Source: MWBF01 sp040772005 (GTDB lineage: Bacteria; Chloroflexota; Anaerolineae; CG2-30-64-16). Taken from it: a stretch of DNA of 64,000 bases. The translations under genes were made by a program, and so were the position numbers. The DNA is taken from positions 62,001-126,000 of the forward strand of contig JAXGYZ010000009.1 of assembly GCA_040772005.1 (NCBI GenBank), read 5' to 3'. Of this stretch, positions 24,488-33,417 are shown piece after piece (positions within the stretch are counted from its first letter, which is position 1; the number at the start of each line of letters is the position of its first letter). The notes below the pieces were generated by a model, which was given only the letters and a program-made list of their open reading frames with translations, had not been told where the DNA came from and made no database searches.

Positions 24488-27400
24488 ATGGACATCCGTA
24501 TCATCCGCGCAAAGCTGGCCGAGCTGCAGCGGCGGGCCGTCGTTGAGACCTGGCCCATCACCGGCTGGCAGGTGCGCACCGCCGACCACCTCGCGCCGGG
24601 CGAGTATCGCTATCACGGCGACTGGGCGCCGCTGGAGAGCACAGCGCCCCCGGCCATCGGCTCCTGGCCCGCAGGGGTTACCGTCTTCCTCCGGGCGCAG
24701 GCTGCAACGCCGGAGGGCATCCCGGCGGACGAGTTGTGCTTCCAGTACGAGGGCAGCGACCTTGAGGGGCTGCTGACGCTGGACGGGCGGCCCTATGCCG
24801 GGCTGGACGAGCATCACACGCGCGTCGTCGTCCCTGCGGGCAGCCACGAGCTGCTCATCGAGGCCATGTGCGTGCCGAGCGCGCGCTGGCGGCCCGAGAA
24901 GCGCAAGGACCGGGCGCTGCTCCATGCGACTGCGTTCGTCCGGGTGGACCGCCAGGTCGAGGCCGCGATGTACGACCTGTGGTTCGCGTGGGAGGCCAGC
25001 AAGCACGCACGCGACGAGACGCGTCGCGCGCGGCTGGCTGCCGCGCTGGAAGACGCGCTGCTGTGCGTGGACCTCACCGCGCCGGGCGATGCCTTCTATC
25101 AGGAAGTCGCAGCTGCGCGCAGCCTGCTGGCCGAGCGGGTGGCCGCGATTGCACCGGACCCGGAGCGCGGGGGCATGTTCCTGACGGGCCACTCGCACAT
25201 CGACACCGCATGGCTGTGGCCCCTGCGCGAGACCGTGCGCAAGTGCGGGCGGACGTTTGCCACTGCCTGCCGGATGCTGGAACGCCACCCGCACTATCAC
25301 TTCACGTGCAGCCAGCCGCAGCTCTACGAGTATGCGCGGCAGCACTTCCCCGCGCTCTACGAGGAAATCAAGGGGTGGGTGAAGGCCGGGCGCTGGGAGA
25401 CGACGGGCGGGATGTGGGTCGAGTCGGACTGCAACGTGCCGTCGGGCGAGGCGCTCATCCGCCAGGTGCTCCACGGGGTGCGCTTCTTCCAGGCCGAGTT
25501 CGGCACCCGGCCCGACACCTGCTGGCTGCCGGATGTGTTCGGCTACCCGGCATCGCTGCCCGGCATCCTGCTCGGCTGCGGCATCGAGAACTTCATGACC
25601 AACAAGCTGCACTGGCAGGCGCGCAACCGCTTCCCGATGGCCCTCTTCTGGTGGGAGGGCATCGACGGTACGCGCGTGCTGGCCCACATCCCCAAGCTGC
25701 CCGGCGGCTACAACGGCACGCCCGATCCCGAGCAGCTCAACCAGGGGTGGGACGATTACCCACAGAAGACCGCCTACCCTGAGGTGCTGTTCTCGTACGG
25801 CTTCGGCGACGGCGGCGGCGGGCCGACCGACACCATGATCGAATCTGCGCTGCGTGCGGAGCACTATCCCGGCGTGACCGCGTGCCGCCAGGGGCTGGAG
25901 GAGCAGTACTTCGACGACGTGCGCACGGCAGGTCCCTCACTGCCTACATGGGTCGGCGAGCTCTACCTGGAAACGCACCGCGGCACCTACACGACGCAGG
26001 GCGCGCTCAAGCGGGCGAACCGCAAGAACGAGCTGTTACTGCGCGAGGCGGAGGTCTTCAGCAGCCTGGCCGCCATGCAGGGGGCAGCCGTGGACACCGG
26101 TCCGCTGCGCGCGGCCTGGCAAAACCTCCTGCTGCTCCAGTTCCATGACATCCTGCCCGGCAGCTCCATCGGCGAGGTCTACAGCGAGGCCGCGGAGGAC
26201 CAGGCCGCGATCAGGCTGGCCGCAACGGGCGTGCGCGACGCTGCGCTGCGCACGGTCGCGGGCCGGGCGGGCCGCGACCAGGTGGTCGCCTTCAACAGCC
26301 TCGGCTGGCCGCGGGCCGATGTCGTCGTAACAGCGCTGCCGGGCGAAGCACCTGCGGGCGCAGCGTGGGAGGTCGTCGGGCCGGACGGTCACGCGACGCC
26401 TGCGCAGTGCGTGGGCGAGGCGCAGGTCGCGTTCACCACCGAGGGGCTGCCCGCGTTCGGCTATGCTGCATACACCGTCCGGCCCGCGGCTACCGCGGCG
26501 GAGAACCGCCTGTCGGTCAGCGCGCAGCGCATGGAGAACGCCTTCTTCATCATCGAACTGGCCGCGGACGGGACCATCACCCGCCTGCTAGATAAACGCG
26601 CAGATCGTGAGGTCATTCCTGCGGGTGAGGCTGCAAACCGGCTCCAGCTCTTCCAGGACGGGCCGGAGCGCGAGGCCGCCTGGAACGTCCACCTGACGTA
26701 TGCGGGCCGCGAGTATGCGTGGGACCCAGATGTGCAGGTCGAGGTGGTCGAGGCGGGACCGGTGCGCGGGATCGTGCGCGTGACCCGCACCTATCGCAGC
26801 AGCCGCCTCGTCCAGGACATCGTCATCTACGACCGCGTGCCGCGCATCGACTTCGCCACGCAGGCCGACTGGCAGGAGCGCCAGGTGATGCTGAAGGCGG
26901 CGTTCCCGGTGGACGTGCGCGCGGGCGAGGCGACGTACGAGATCCAGTTCGGCGCAGTCCAGCGGCCCACGCACCGCAATACGTCGTGGGACGAGGAAAA
27001 GTTCGAGGTCTGCGCGCATCGCTGGGCCGACCTGTCGGAGCCGGGCTACGGCGTCAGCCTGCTGAACGACTGCAAGTACGGCTATGACACGCTGGGGCAC
27101 GTGCTGCGGCTGACGCTGCTGCGGGGCACCGAGTATCCTGACCCGAACGCGGACCGCGGCCACCACGAGTTCACCTATGCCCTGCTGCCCCACGCGGGCG
27201 AGTGGCACGACGGGGAGACCGTCCGGCAAGGATGGGCGTTGAATGTGCCGGTCGTCGGCCTGCCGGGGCAGGGGGAGCAAGGCACGCTGCCATCTGCCGC
27301 ATCCTTCGTCCAGGTGGAAGGCCCCGCGATCCTGGAGACCCTCAAGGCGGCGGAGGACGGCGACGGCTGGATCGTGCGCCTGTACGAGCCGCACGGCAGC

Positions 27401-27559
27401 CGCGGCCAGGTCACGGTGCGGCTGCCCTTCGCGCCGGCCGCAGTCCTGGCCTGCAACCACATCGAGGAAGGCGGCGATCCGGTCCCTGCCGACGGGCAGG
27501 CGTTCACGTTCGCCATCGGACCGTTCGGCGTGCGGACGTTCCGACTGAAGTCCGATTGA
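24488..27559 (+). CDS. Alpha-mannosidase, glycoside hydrolase family 38
   Basis: 1023 aa, full length for bacterial GH38. An N-terminal beta domain (about 1-215) leads to the catalytic (alpha/beta)7 barrel with GHSHIDTAWLWPL (zinc His and Asp), GGMWVESDCNVPSGE (nucleophile Asp in the ESDCN segment), and LPDVFGYPASLPG. LLLQFHDILPGSSI marks the zinc-His end of the barrel. Beta-sandwich domains follow from about 600. No signal peptide, so it is cytoplasmic and would cleave imported alpha-mannosides. ATG 24488 has AGAGG 6 nt upstream. The final Asp codon and TGA stop lie in the start of the GATTGAAGATT repeat downstream. Confidence 0.95.
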   Translation: MDIRIIRAKLAELQRRAVVETWPITGWQVRTADHLAPGEYRYHGDWAPLESTAPPAIGSWPAGVTVFLRAQAATPEGIPADELCFQYEGSDLEGLLTLDGRPYAGLDEHHTRVVVPAGSHELLIEAMCVPSARWRPEKRKDRALLHATAFVRVDRQVEAAMYDLWFAWEASKHARDETRRARLAAALEDALLCVDLTAPGDAFYQEVAAARSLLAERVAAIAPDPERGGMFLTGHSHIDTAWLWPLRETVRKCGRTFATACRMLERHPHYHFTCSQPQLYEYARQHFPALYEEIKGWVKAGRWETTGGMWVESDCNVPSGEALIRQVLHGVRFFQAEFGTRPDTCWLPDVFGYPASLPGILLGCGIENFMTNKLHWQARNRFPMALFWWEGIDGTRVLAHIPKLPGGYNGTPDPEQLNQGWDDYPQKTAYPEVLFSYGFGDGGGGPTDTMIESALRAEHYPGVTACRQGLEEQYFDDVRTAGPSLPTWVGELYLETHRGTYTTQGALKRANRKNELLLREAEVFSSLAAMQGAAVDTGPLRAAWQNLLLLQFHDILPGSSIGEVYSEAAEDQAAIRLAATGVRDAALRTVAGRAGRDQVVAFNSLGWPRADVVVTALPGEAPAGAAWEVVGPDGHATPAQCVGEAQVAFTTEGLPAFGYAAYTVRPAATAAENRLSVSAQRMENAFFIIELAADGTITRLLDKRADREVIPAGEAANRLQLFQDGPEREAAWNVHLTYAGREYAWDPDVQVEVVEAGPVRGIVRVTRTYRSSRLVQDIVIYDRVPRIDFATQADWQERQVMLKAAFPVDVRAGEATYEIQFGAVQRPTHRNTSWDEEKFEVCAHRWADLSEPGYGVSLLNDCKYGYDTLGHVLRLTLLRGTEYPDPNADRGHHEFTYALLPHAGEWHDGETVRQGWALNVPVVGLPGQGEQGTLPSAASFVQVEGPAILETLKAAEDGDGWIVRLYEPHGSRGQVTVRLPFAPAAVLACNHIEEGGDPVPADGQAFTFAIGPFGVRTFRLKSD

Positions 27560-27662
27560 AGATTACAGATTGAAGATTGAAGATTGTTGGTACAGTTCGG
27601 CTTGTCGAGTTGGGTGGGCTGTAGCGCCGCAATCTTCAATCTTCAATCTACAATCTGCAATC
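27553..27662. repeat. GAAGATT heptamer inverted repeat
   Basis: The left arm GATTGAAGATTACAGATTGAAGATTGAAGATT spans about 27556-27590; the right arm AATCTTCAATCTTCAATCTACAATCTGCAATC spans about 27631-27662. Units are 7 bp. It lies between convergent genes and supplies the stop codons of both: TGA of the mannosidase and TGA of the barstar-like gene. Confidence 0.85.
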
Positions 27663-28101
27663 GTGTCACTTCCGTCGCGCGGGCGGCTCCCTGCAGCAGG
27701 ACGATCAGCGGGGCGTCGCTCGTCCGGCGGGCCTCAACGGCGGTGCGGAGGATATCGAGCGCAGTCGCGAATTCCTCCGGCTCCGCAGCCGCGAAGCGTC
27801 CGGCATGGTCAAAGAGCACCAGAGTGCGCTCGTGCGTGTCGTACGCCAGGTCGTTGAGCGATTCCTCGAACGCATCCCAGTTGTGGCCAAAGTATTTCGG
27901 GAAGTGCAGGCTGCGCGCGGACTCTGCGAGGAAAGCCGGCTTGTCCGCGATGCGGCGGCCCATGATGCGGTGGACGCGCCAGCCGTGCTGCCCGGCGGCC
28001 TGCTGGAGAGCGCGAAGGCTGGCCCGTGAGGGCAGCCGGTAGACGCCGGGCGGCACGCCGCCCGTCAGCAGGTCGTGGAGGGTGGGGCTAGTCTCGCTCA
28101 T
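27643..28101 (-). CDS. Barstar-like ribonuclease inhibitor
   Basis: 152 aa, of the barstar (barnase inhibitor) family. The diagnostic helix-loop LHFPKYFGHNWDAFEESLNDL near residue 66 contains residues that contact the RNase active site in barstar, followed by LVLFDHAGRF. There is an N-terminal extension of about 40 residues and a C-terminal strand, longer than the 90-aa Bacillus protein. ATG 28101 overlaps the stop of the upstream RNase gene by 4 nt (ATGA), so toxin and inhibitor are translated together. The C-terminal QIVD and TGA stop are encoded by the GATTGTAGATTGA repeat arm. Confidence 0.9.
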   Translation of the reverse strand: MSETSPTLHDLLTGGVPPGVYRLPSRASLRALQQAAGQHGWRVHRIMGRRIADKPAFLAESARSLHFPKYFGHNWDAFEESLNDLAYDTHERTLVLFDHAGRFAAAEPEEFATALDILRTAVEARRTSDAPLIVLLQGAARATEVTRLQIVD

Positions 28102-28745
28102 GGCATCACCCGCCTGAAGCTCGCATAGTGGTCGTCCGTATAGTACAACTCACCCTCCTCGCCGGCGACGATGCGCCGCGCACCCCGGTCATCCTCGCCG
28201 GGCGTCTCCACCGTGTACTCCCGATAATAGCCGCCGGGCTTGCGCGGGAGCAGCCGCTCCCGGTTCTGGAATGTGCTGCCGTCCTGCCGGTAGGGGAACG
28301 GCCCGCCGCGCTCGATCAGCCGAATCGTCTCGTGTGCCTCGCGCGGCAGGTCATCATACGCGATGACCGGCAGGCCATCGATGCTGCGCGGCGCGGCGGT
28401 GGCCTTGGGTGTGCGGGTTGCACGAGGCGTGCGAGTGGCACGCACTGTAGGCGTCGCGCTGGCGGAATCTGCGGGCGTGTCCGTCGGGCTGACGGCGGGC
28501 AGCGCAGCCGCTGTCGCGGCGTCGACCGTCTGGATCGCCCGGCCGAGCGCGGCCGAGAACTGCCCCTGCGTCGCGTGGGGTGTCATCGTGGGACGGGCCG
28601 TTGCGGTGGCGCGCAGGGCAGGCGCGTCCGTGGTTGCCGCACTGCACGCGGCCAGGAGCAGCGCGGCCAACATAAGCACGGTCAGGGCAACAGGCGTGTC
28701 GCGGCGCAAGATTGGGTGTCTCAGTGGGTGAAGAATGGGATGCAA
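28098..28745 (-). CDS. Secreted lipoprotein ribonuclease, barnase/RNase Sa family
   Basis: About 215 aa. A lipoprotein signal with LAALLLAACSA is followed by a disordered Thr/Arg/Pro linker (RATRTPRATRTPKATAAP) and a C-terminal guanyl-specific RNase domain of about 90 residues. Active-site candidates match the family: Glu in REYTVETPG, Arg in DRGARRIVAG, and His in YYTDDHYASFRRV about 10 residues from the end. GGPFPYRQDGSTFQNRE is the usual RNase core. TTG 28745 is chosen because GAGGAG lies 7 nt upstream; GTG 28784 is an alternative. The next gene encodes its barstar-type inhibitor, which would protect the producer cytoplasm. Confidence 0.88.
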   Translation of the reverse strand: MHPILHPLRHPILRRDTPVALTVLMLAALLLAACSAATTDAPALRATATARPTMTPHATQGQFSAALGRAIQTVDAATAAALPAVSPTDTPADSASATPTVRATRTPRATRTPKATAAPRSIDGLPVIAYDDLPREAHETIRLIERGGPFPYRQDGSTFQNRERLLPRKPGGYYREYTVETPGEDDRGARRIVAGEEGELYYTDDHYASFRRVMP

Positions 28746-28933
28746 GCAGGTTACTCCTCGGTCGGTTCGGGTGGAGTGTATCACAGGGCCGCGCCGTCAA
28801 CCAATGGCGCGGCGGCGCTGGCAACGAATGAACGAATTTCGGTCCAACTTCGCGATCACTGCCACCTATGGTATCATGTCGGTTTGAATCGGAACTCCGA
28901 ACGCTTAGCACAGGCGAACCGGGAAAGACGCTC

Positions 28934-30892
28934 ATGCCCTATACCTATACCGACATCATCCGCCGCAGCTATCGCGGCGACATGGCCCACCGGCACATGA
29001 CCGCTATCAGCGGCTATCACCGCATCCAGGCCAGCCCGGGCTACCGCGCGGCCGCGGAATACGTGGCCGGCCAACTGGCGGCTGCAGGGCTACAGGTTGA
29101 AGTCCACCGCTACCCGGCGGACGGCGCGGCACGCTTCTGGACCTCGCCCGGCTTCCTCGAATGGGACTGCAAGTCGGCGTCGCTCGTGCTGCTCGCTGCC
29201 GCAGGGCAGCCGGAGCAGGTGCTCTGCGACTTCGCCGGCCTGCCGACCAGCCTCATCCAACGGAGCGTGGCGGTGGAGGGGGAGTTCGAGGTCGTTGCAC
29301 CTGCGGGCAAGGGGGGCGCCGACCCGGCAGACTACGCGGGGCTGGACGTGGCCGGCAAGGTCGTGCTGACCAACCGCCCGGTCGCGCAGGTGGCCGCGGT
29401 CGCGCTGCGGCAGCTCGGTGCGGCGGGCATCTTGTTCGACGGCATGGAGGCAGGCGGCCGGACCGAGCTGGACGTGCCCGATGCGCGGCAGTACACCTCG
29501 TTCTGGTGGGCAGGCGCCGTCCGGCCCGATGCGTGGGGCTTCGTCGTCAGCCCGCGCCAGGGCCGCAGCCTGCGGGCGCGGCTGGCGAAGGGCGAGCCGG
29601 TGCGTGTGCGCGCGGCGGTGGACAGCCGGTTCTACGCGGGCACGTTCGAGGTTGTGGATGCGTTCCTGCCGGGCACGGACCCGGCTGCGGGCGAGATTCT
29701 GCTCGTCAGCCACCTGTGTCACCCGCAGCCCGGCGCGCACGACAACGCATCCGGCGCGGCTGCGCTCATCGAGACCGCGGCGACGCTGGCCCGGCTGGTC
29801 GCCGCGGGCACGCTGCCGCGGCCGCGGCGCGGGATCCGCTGCCTCTGGCCGCCGGAGATGACCGGCACGTTCGCACATCTGGCCGCGCACGAGACGGAGA
29901 TGCGGGCGGGGCGCTGGGTCGCGGGGCTGAACCTGGACATGGTTGGCGCTGACCAGAACGCGACGGGCAGCAGTTGGGAGCTGGTCGGGCTGCCCCAGGC
30001 CGGGGCCTCGTTCAGCGACCACCTGCTGAGCTGGCTGCGCGAGCCGCTGCTCGACGGCGTGCGGCATCGCGAGACCAGCTTCTCCGCCGGCTCCGATCAT
30101 TACATCCTCTCGGACCCGTCGGTCGGCATCCCGACACCCATGCTCATCCAGTGGCCCGACAAGTACTACCACACCTCTGCGGACACGCCGGACAAGGTCA
30201 GCCCGGACAGCCTCGCGCGCAGCGGCACGCTGGCCGCGGCCTATGCCTGCTGGCTGGCGAATGCGGGCCCGGCCGAGGTGGCGTGGCTGGCGCACCTGAT
30301 GGTCTCCCGGTATGCCGGTCGCGCGGCGACTGAGGCGGCGGAGGCAGTGGCATCCGGCAAGGGTGACCTGGCGCGCTTCGAGCGGCGGCACGCGTTCCGT
30401 GCAGAGCGCATGGCCGCCGCGCTGGGTGAGCTGGTCCGGCTCGACGCAGGATATGCCGCACACCTGCCCGCTGCACGCACAGCGACGGCTGAGATTGCTG
30501 CGCGCGAGCTGGCGTGGGCACGCGAGCAGGCCGGCGAAAGCCACTTGATGCCCGACATACGGGCCGCTGATGAGCCCTGGCGCACCGAGGCCGCTGCGCT
30601 CTATCCCCGGCGCACCAACCCCGGCCCCATCGACGTGGGGATGGCGTTGCAGGCCGATCATCCCGAGCTGCTGCCGCGCTTCTGGGCGCTGGGCGAGCGT
30701 GGCGGCCATGCGCTCTACGATGCCGCCGTGCTGCTGCAGTACTGGGCCGACGGAAGCCGGAGCATCGCAGAAATCACGGACTTCGTTGCGCTGGAGACGG
30801 GCACTGAGTTGGGCGATCTAGCGCTTGCCTATTTCCGTCTGCTGGCCGACGCGGGCCTGCTGGCACTGGACAGCACCGGGGCGGGCGCATGA
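28934..30892 (+). CDS. DUF4910-type M28-like zinc peptidase
   Basis: 652 aa. Residues about 1-60 resemble the N-terminal helices of aminopeptidases; a PA-like insert (about 100-230) contains DYAGLDVAGKVVLTN. The catalytic part has SHLCHPQPGAHDNASGAAAL (first zinc His and the bridging Asp), the segment PPEMTGTFAHL, and GLNLDMVGAD. SAGSDHYILSDPSVGIPTP with WPDKYYHTSADTPDK holds the last zinc ligands. This is the DUF4910/aminopeptidase-like layout. A C-terminal winged-helix-like segment ends the protein. No signal peptide. ATG 28934 has only a weak GGGAAAG site upstream. The stop overlaps the next start by 4 nt. Confidence 0.85.
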   Translation: MPYTYTDIIRRSYRGDMAHRHMTAISGYHRIQASPGYRAAAEYVAGQLAAAGLQVEVHRYPADGAARFWTSPGFLEWDCKSASLVLLAAAGQPEQVLCDFAGLPTSLIQRSVAVEGEFEVVAPAGKGGADPADYAGLDVAGKVVLTNRPVAQVAAVALRQLGAAGILFDGMEAGGRTELDVPDARQYTSFWWAGAVRPDAWGFVVSPRQGRSLRARLAKGEPVRVRAAVDSRFYAGTFEVVDAFLPGTDPAAGEILLVSHLCHPQPGAHDNASGAAALIETAATLARLVAAGTLPRPRRGIRCLWPPEMTGTFAHLAAHETEMRAGRWVAGLNLDMVGADQNATGSSWELVGLPQAGASFSDHLLSWLREPLLDGVRHRETSFSAGSDHYILSDPSVGIPTPMLIQWPDKYYHTSADTPDKVSPDSLARSGTLAAAYACWLANAGPAEVAWLAHLMVSRYAGRAATEAAEAVASGKGDLARFERRHAFRAERMAAALGELVRLDAGYAAHLPAARTATAEIAARELAWAREQAGESHLMPDIRAADEPWRTEAAALYPRRTNPGPIDVGMALQADHPELLPRFWALGERGGHALYDAAVLLQYWADGSRSIAEITDFVALETGTELGDLALAYFRLLADAGLLALDSTGAGA

Positions 30893-31755
30893 ACCAGGTC
30901 GATCTCCACGCGCACACAACTGCATCCGACGGCAGCCTGTCGCCCGCGATGCTGGTCAGCCGCGCCTCGCGGCTCGCGCTCAAGGTCATCGCGATCACCG
31001 ACCACGACACCGTGGCCGGTGTGGCCGAAGGGCTGGTCGCAGGGCAGGCAGCCGGCGTCGAGGTCATTCCCGGCGTCGAAATCAACACCGACGTGCCAGG
31101 CGCCGAAGTCCACGTCCTCGGCTACTTCGTAGATTACACGCACGCGGAACTGAACACCGAGCTGGCGCGCATCCGCGAGGGCCGGGTGGGCAGGGCGCGC
31201 AAGATGGCGGAAGTGCTGACAGGGATGGGCGCGCCGGTCCGCTTCGAGCGCATCCTGCAGATTGCGGGTGAAGGCGCGATCGGCCGTCCGCATGTCGCGC
31301 AGGCGCTGCTGGAGGCGGGGCATGTCAGCACGTACGGCGAGGCGTTCGAGAAGTACATCGGCCGCAACAGCCCCGCTTATGTCGAGCGGATGAAGTTCTC
31401 GCCTGCGGAGGCCTGTGCACTGATTCGCCGGGCGGGCGGGCTGCCGGTGCTGGCGCACCCGGTCTTCTTCGACCGTTACGGCGCAATCAAGGCCGCGTTC
31501 GACCTCGACGCGACCCTGCCCGGCATGCTGGCCGCGGGGCTGGCAGGCATCGAGGTGTACTACCCCGGCTACGACGCCATCACGACCGAGCACCTGCTGG
31601 GCGTCGCGCGGCGGTACGACCTGCTCGTGACGGGCGGCACCGACTTCCACGGCATCCGCGCCAGCGAGCCGGACCTGGGCGGCATCTACGTGCCCATGAA
31701 GGTCGTGCGGCGGCTGCGCCAGGCGTGGGAGGAGCGGCGGACGGCGACAGGATGA
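30889..31755 (+). CDS. PHP-domain phosphoesterase (RNase AM / YciV type)
   Basis: 288 aa. It shows all PHP metal-site motifs in order: DLHAHTTASDGSLSP (residues about 5-19), ITDHDTVAG, VIPGVEIN, IGRPHVAQALLEAG, LPVLAHPV, GIEVYYPGY and TGGTDFHG. Members hydrolyse 3',5'-nucleotides or act as 5'-3' exoribonuclease on small RNA fragments and rRNA ends. ATG overlaps the preceding stop (ATGA), and its own stop overlaps the TtcA-like start (ATGA), so three genes are tightly coupled. Confidence 0.92.
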   Translation: MNQVDLHAHTTASDGSLSPAMLVSRASRLALKVIAITDHDTVAGVAEGLVAGQAAGVEVIPGVEINTDVPGAEVHVLGYFVDYTHAELNTELARIREGRVGRARKMAEVLTGMGAPVRFERILQIAGEGAIGRPHVAQALLEAGHVSTYGEAFEKYIGRNSPAYVERMKFSPAEACALIRRAGGLPVLAHPVFFDRYGAIKAAFDLDATLPGMLAAGLAGIEVYYPGYDAITTEHLLGVARRYDLLVTGGTDFHGIRASEPDLGGIYVPMKVVRRLRQAWEERRTATG

Positions 31756-32513
31756 CAGGCGCCCGCGCACCCGACCCGGCCCGGCTGGCACACTTCATCC
31801 TGCGCGACGTGAGCCGCGCGATCCGCGATTTCGCCATGCTGCGGGATGGCGACCGGGTCGCGGTGGCCGTGTCGGGCGGGAAGGACAGCCTGTCCCTCCT
31901 GGCCCTGCTACAGGAGCTCCGGCGCACGGCAGGCATCGCGTATGAGCTGGCCGCAGTCCACGTGCGCGGGGATGCGACCGGTGTCATCGCACCCCATGCG
32001 CCGCTGGAGGCATGGCTGGCCGTGCAGGGCGTGCCCTGGCGCATCGTCGCGCCGGAACTGGCGGAGGGGGATCAGCCGCCGCTCGGCTGCGCGCGCTGCA
32101 CGTGGCTGCGGCGCAAGGCGTTGTTCACGGCCGCGGCGGAGTTGGGCTGCAATGTGCTGGCATTCGCGCACCACGCGGACGATGCCGCGCAGACCGCGCT
32201 GCTGAACCTGCTCTATGGCGGGAGCCCGCGCGGGCTGGCCCCGGTCGCGGACTATTTCGAGGGCCGGTTCCGGCTGATCCGCCCGCTGCTCTACACGCCG
32301 GAGAGCGAGCTGCGGCGCTTCGCCAGGGCGAGCGGCTTCCCGCCGCCGCCGCCCCTCTGCCCACAGGCCGGCGACTCGCGGCGGGCGCGCGTCGCGGAGA
32401 TGCTGCGGCTGCTGGGCCGGGATTACGGGCAGGCGCGGGCAAACCTGCTGAAGGCGGGGATTGAGCATTTGGCCTCACCCCGTGCGGCCTGCGGCCGCCC
32501 ACCCCTCTCCTGA
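31752..32513 (+). CDS. TtcA-like PP-loop ATPase (tRNA thiolation family)
   Basis: 253 aa, N-type ATP pyrophosphatase. PP-loop VAVSGGKDSLSLLALL is near residue 38. CARC near 105 supplies two candidate Fe-S ligands, and FAHHADDAAQTALLNLLYGG and IRPLLYTPESELRRFA match TtcA/TtuA. A third cysteine in PPPLCPQAG could complete the cluster as in TtcA. Its target (C32 2-thiocytidine or another tRNA site) is not proven. The start overlaps the PHP gene stop. The last dozen residues and the TGA stop are encoded by the CCTCACCCC...CCCCTCTCC repeat. Confidence 0.87.
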   Translation: MTGARAPDPARLAHFILRDVSRAIRDFAMLRDGDRVAVAVSGGKDSLSLLALLQELRRTAGIAYELAAVHVRGDATGVIAPHAPLEAWLAVQGVPWRIVAPELAEGDQPPLGCARCTWLRRKALFTAAAELGCNVLAFAHHADDAAQTALLNLLYGGSPRGLAPVADYFEGRFRLIRPLLYTPESELRRFARASGFPPPPPLCPQAGDSRRARVAEMLRLLGRDYGQARANLLKAGIEHLASPRAACGRPPLS

Positions 32514-32556
32514 GCAGGGCTCAGGAGAGGGGGAGTTGAGGGGGTGAGGCCGTATC
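32471..32556. repeat. CCTCACCCC...CCCCTCTCCTGAGC hairpin repeat
   Basis: GGCCTCACCCC (from 32471) and CCCCTCTCCTGAGC-AGG-GCTCAGGAGAGGGG (about 32501-32533) with GGGGTGAGGCC (to about 32551) form a long two-step hairpin. It overlaps the end of the TtcA-like gene and contains a GTG (32544) that is in frame with the next gene. Confidence 0.8.
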
Positions 32557-32576
32557 ACCCAGATTCGGAGTCTTGT

Positions 32577-33410
32577 TTGAATCCTGAGACACGCGAATTC
32601 GCCATCGACCTGGCCCGTCGGGCGGGCGACCTGCTGTTGGACACCCTGGCCCGTGGCCTGGACGAGGGCCGCACGCGGGCAAAGGCGGGCCACTACGACA
32701 TCGTCACCGAGGCGGACGAGGCCTCCGAGCGGCTGCTCGTGGCCGCGCTGCGCAGCCGGTTCCCCGACCACTGCATCCATGCGGAGGAAAGCGCGGCCCG
32801 CGAGATTCCGGCGTGCGAGTGGCTGTGGCTGATCGACCCGGTCGACGGCACGACGAACTTCGCGCACGGCCTGCCGGTGTTCGCAGTCAACCTCGCCCTC
32901 GCGCACCACGGCACGCCGGTGCTCGCCGTGACCCACGATCCCTCGGCTGATCGGACGTACTGGGCCGAGCACCGCGGCGGTGCGTGGGTCAGGTCCGGCG
33001 GACACGATCAGCGGTTGCACGTATCGGCGGTGAACGACCTGACATCCGCCCTGCTGTCCACCGGGTTCATCGCCAACCGGGTGCAGGGCGCGGACCGCAA
33101 CCGGGCGGAGTTCAGCGCGCTGGATCTGAAGAGCCAGGCCGTCCGCCGGTTCGGTTCGGCTGCGATCATCATGGCCTGGGTTGCAGCAGGCCACTTGGAA
33201 GCTTACTGGGAAGCCGGGCTGAAGCCGTGGGACCTGGCCGCGGGCTGGCTGCTCATCACGGAGGCCGGCGGTCGGGTCACGGACTATGACAACGGCCCGA
33301 TGCGGCTGAACAGCCCGCACATGATCGCCAGCAACGGCCAGCCGGGCGTCCACACCGAGATTATGACAACCCTGGCTGAGATTCACCAGCGCCAGGCGCA
33401 GGGAGTATAA
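32577..33410 (+). CDS. Inositol monophosphatase family protein
   Basis: 277 aa, Mg2+-dependent phosphatase fold. Motifs are DIVTEADEASE, HAEESAA with metal-binding Glu, WLIDPVDGTTNFAHGLPVFAV (the D-P-x-D-G-T-T-N signature near residue 87), and KPWDLAAGWLLITEAGG. Substrates include inositol-1-P, fructose-1,6-bisphosphate or PAP; not resolvable here. TTG 32577 is preferred because GGAG lies 6 nt upstream. GTG 32544 is in frame but lies in the repeat and lacks a ribosome site. The TAA stop is part of the TATAAT box of the next gene. Confidence 0.9.
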   Translation: MNPETREFAIDLARRAGDLLLDTLARGLDEGRTRAKAGHYDIVTEADEASERLLVAALRSRFPDHCIHAEESAAREIPACEWLWLIDPVDGTTNFAHGLPVFAVNLALAHHGTPVLAVTHDPSADRTYWAEHRGGAWVRSGGHDQRLHVSAVNDLTSALLSTGFIANRVQGADRNRAEFSALDLKSQAVRRFGSAAIIMAWVAAGHLEAYWEAGLKPWDLAAGWLLITEAGGRVTDYDNGPMRLNSPHMIASNGQPGVHTEIMTTLAEIHQRQAQGV

Positions 33411-33411
33411 T
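33406..33411 (+). promoter_or_regulatory. TATAAT box 6 nt before the TPR gene start (leaderless)
   Basis: TATAAT-CACTTC-ATG, with the TAA of the upstream gene inside the box. A GGGAG at 33401-33405 is too far (12 nt) to be a good ribosome site. Confidence 0.6.
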
Positions 33412-33417
33412 CACTTC

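Noticed and set aside
32544..32576. GTG 32544 as start of the inositol monophosphatase gene
   Set aside because: It lies inside a hairpin repeat without a ribosome site, while TTG 32577 has GGAG at 6 nt.
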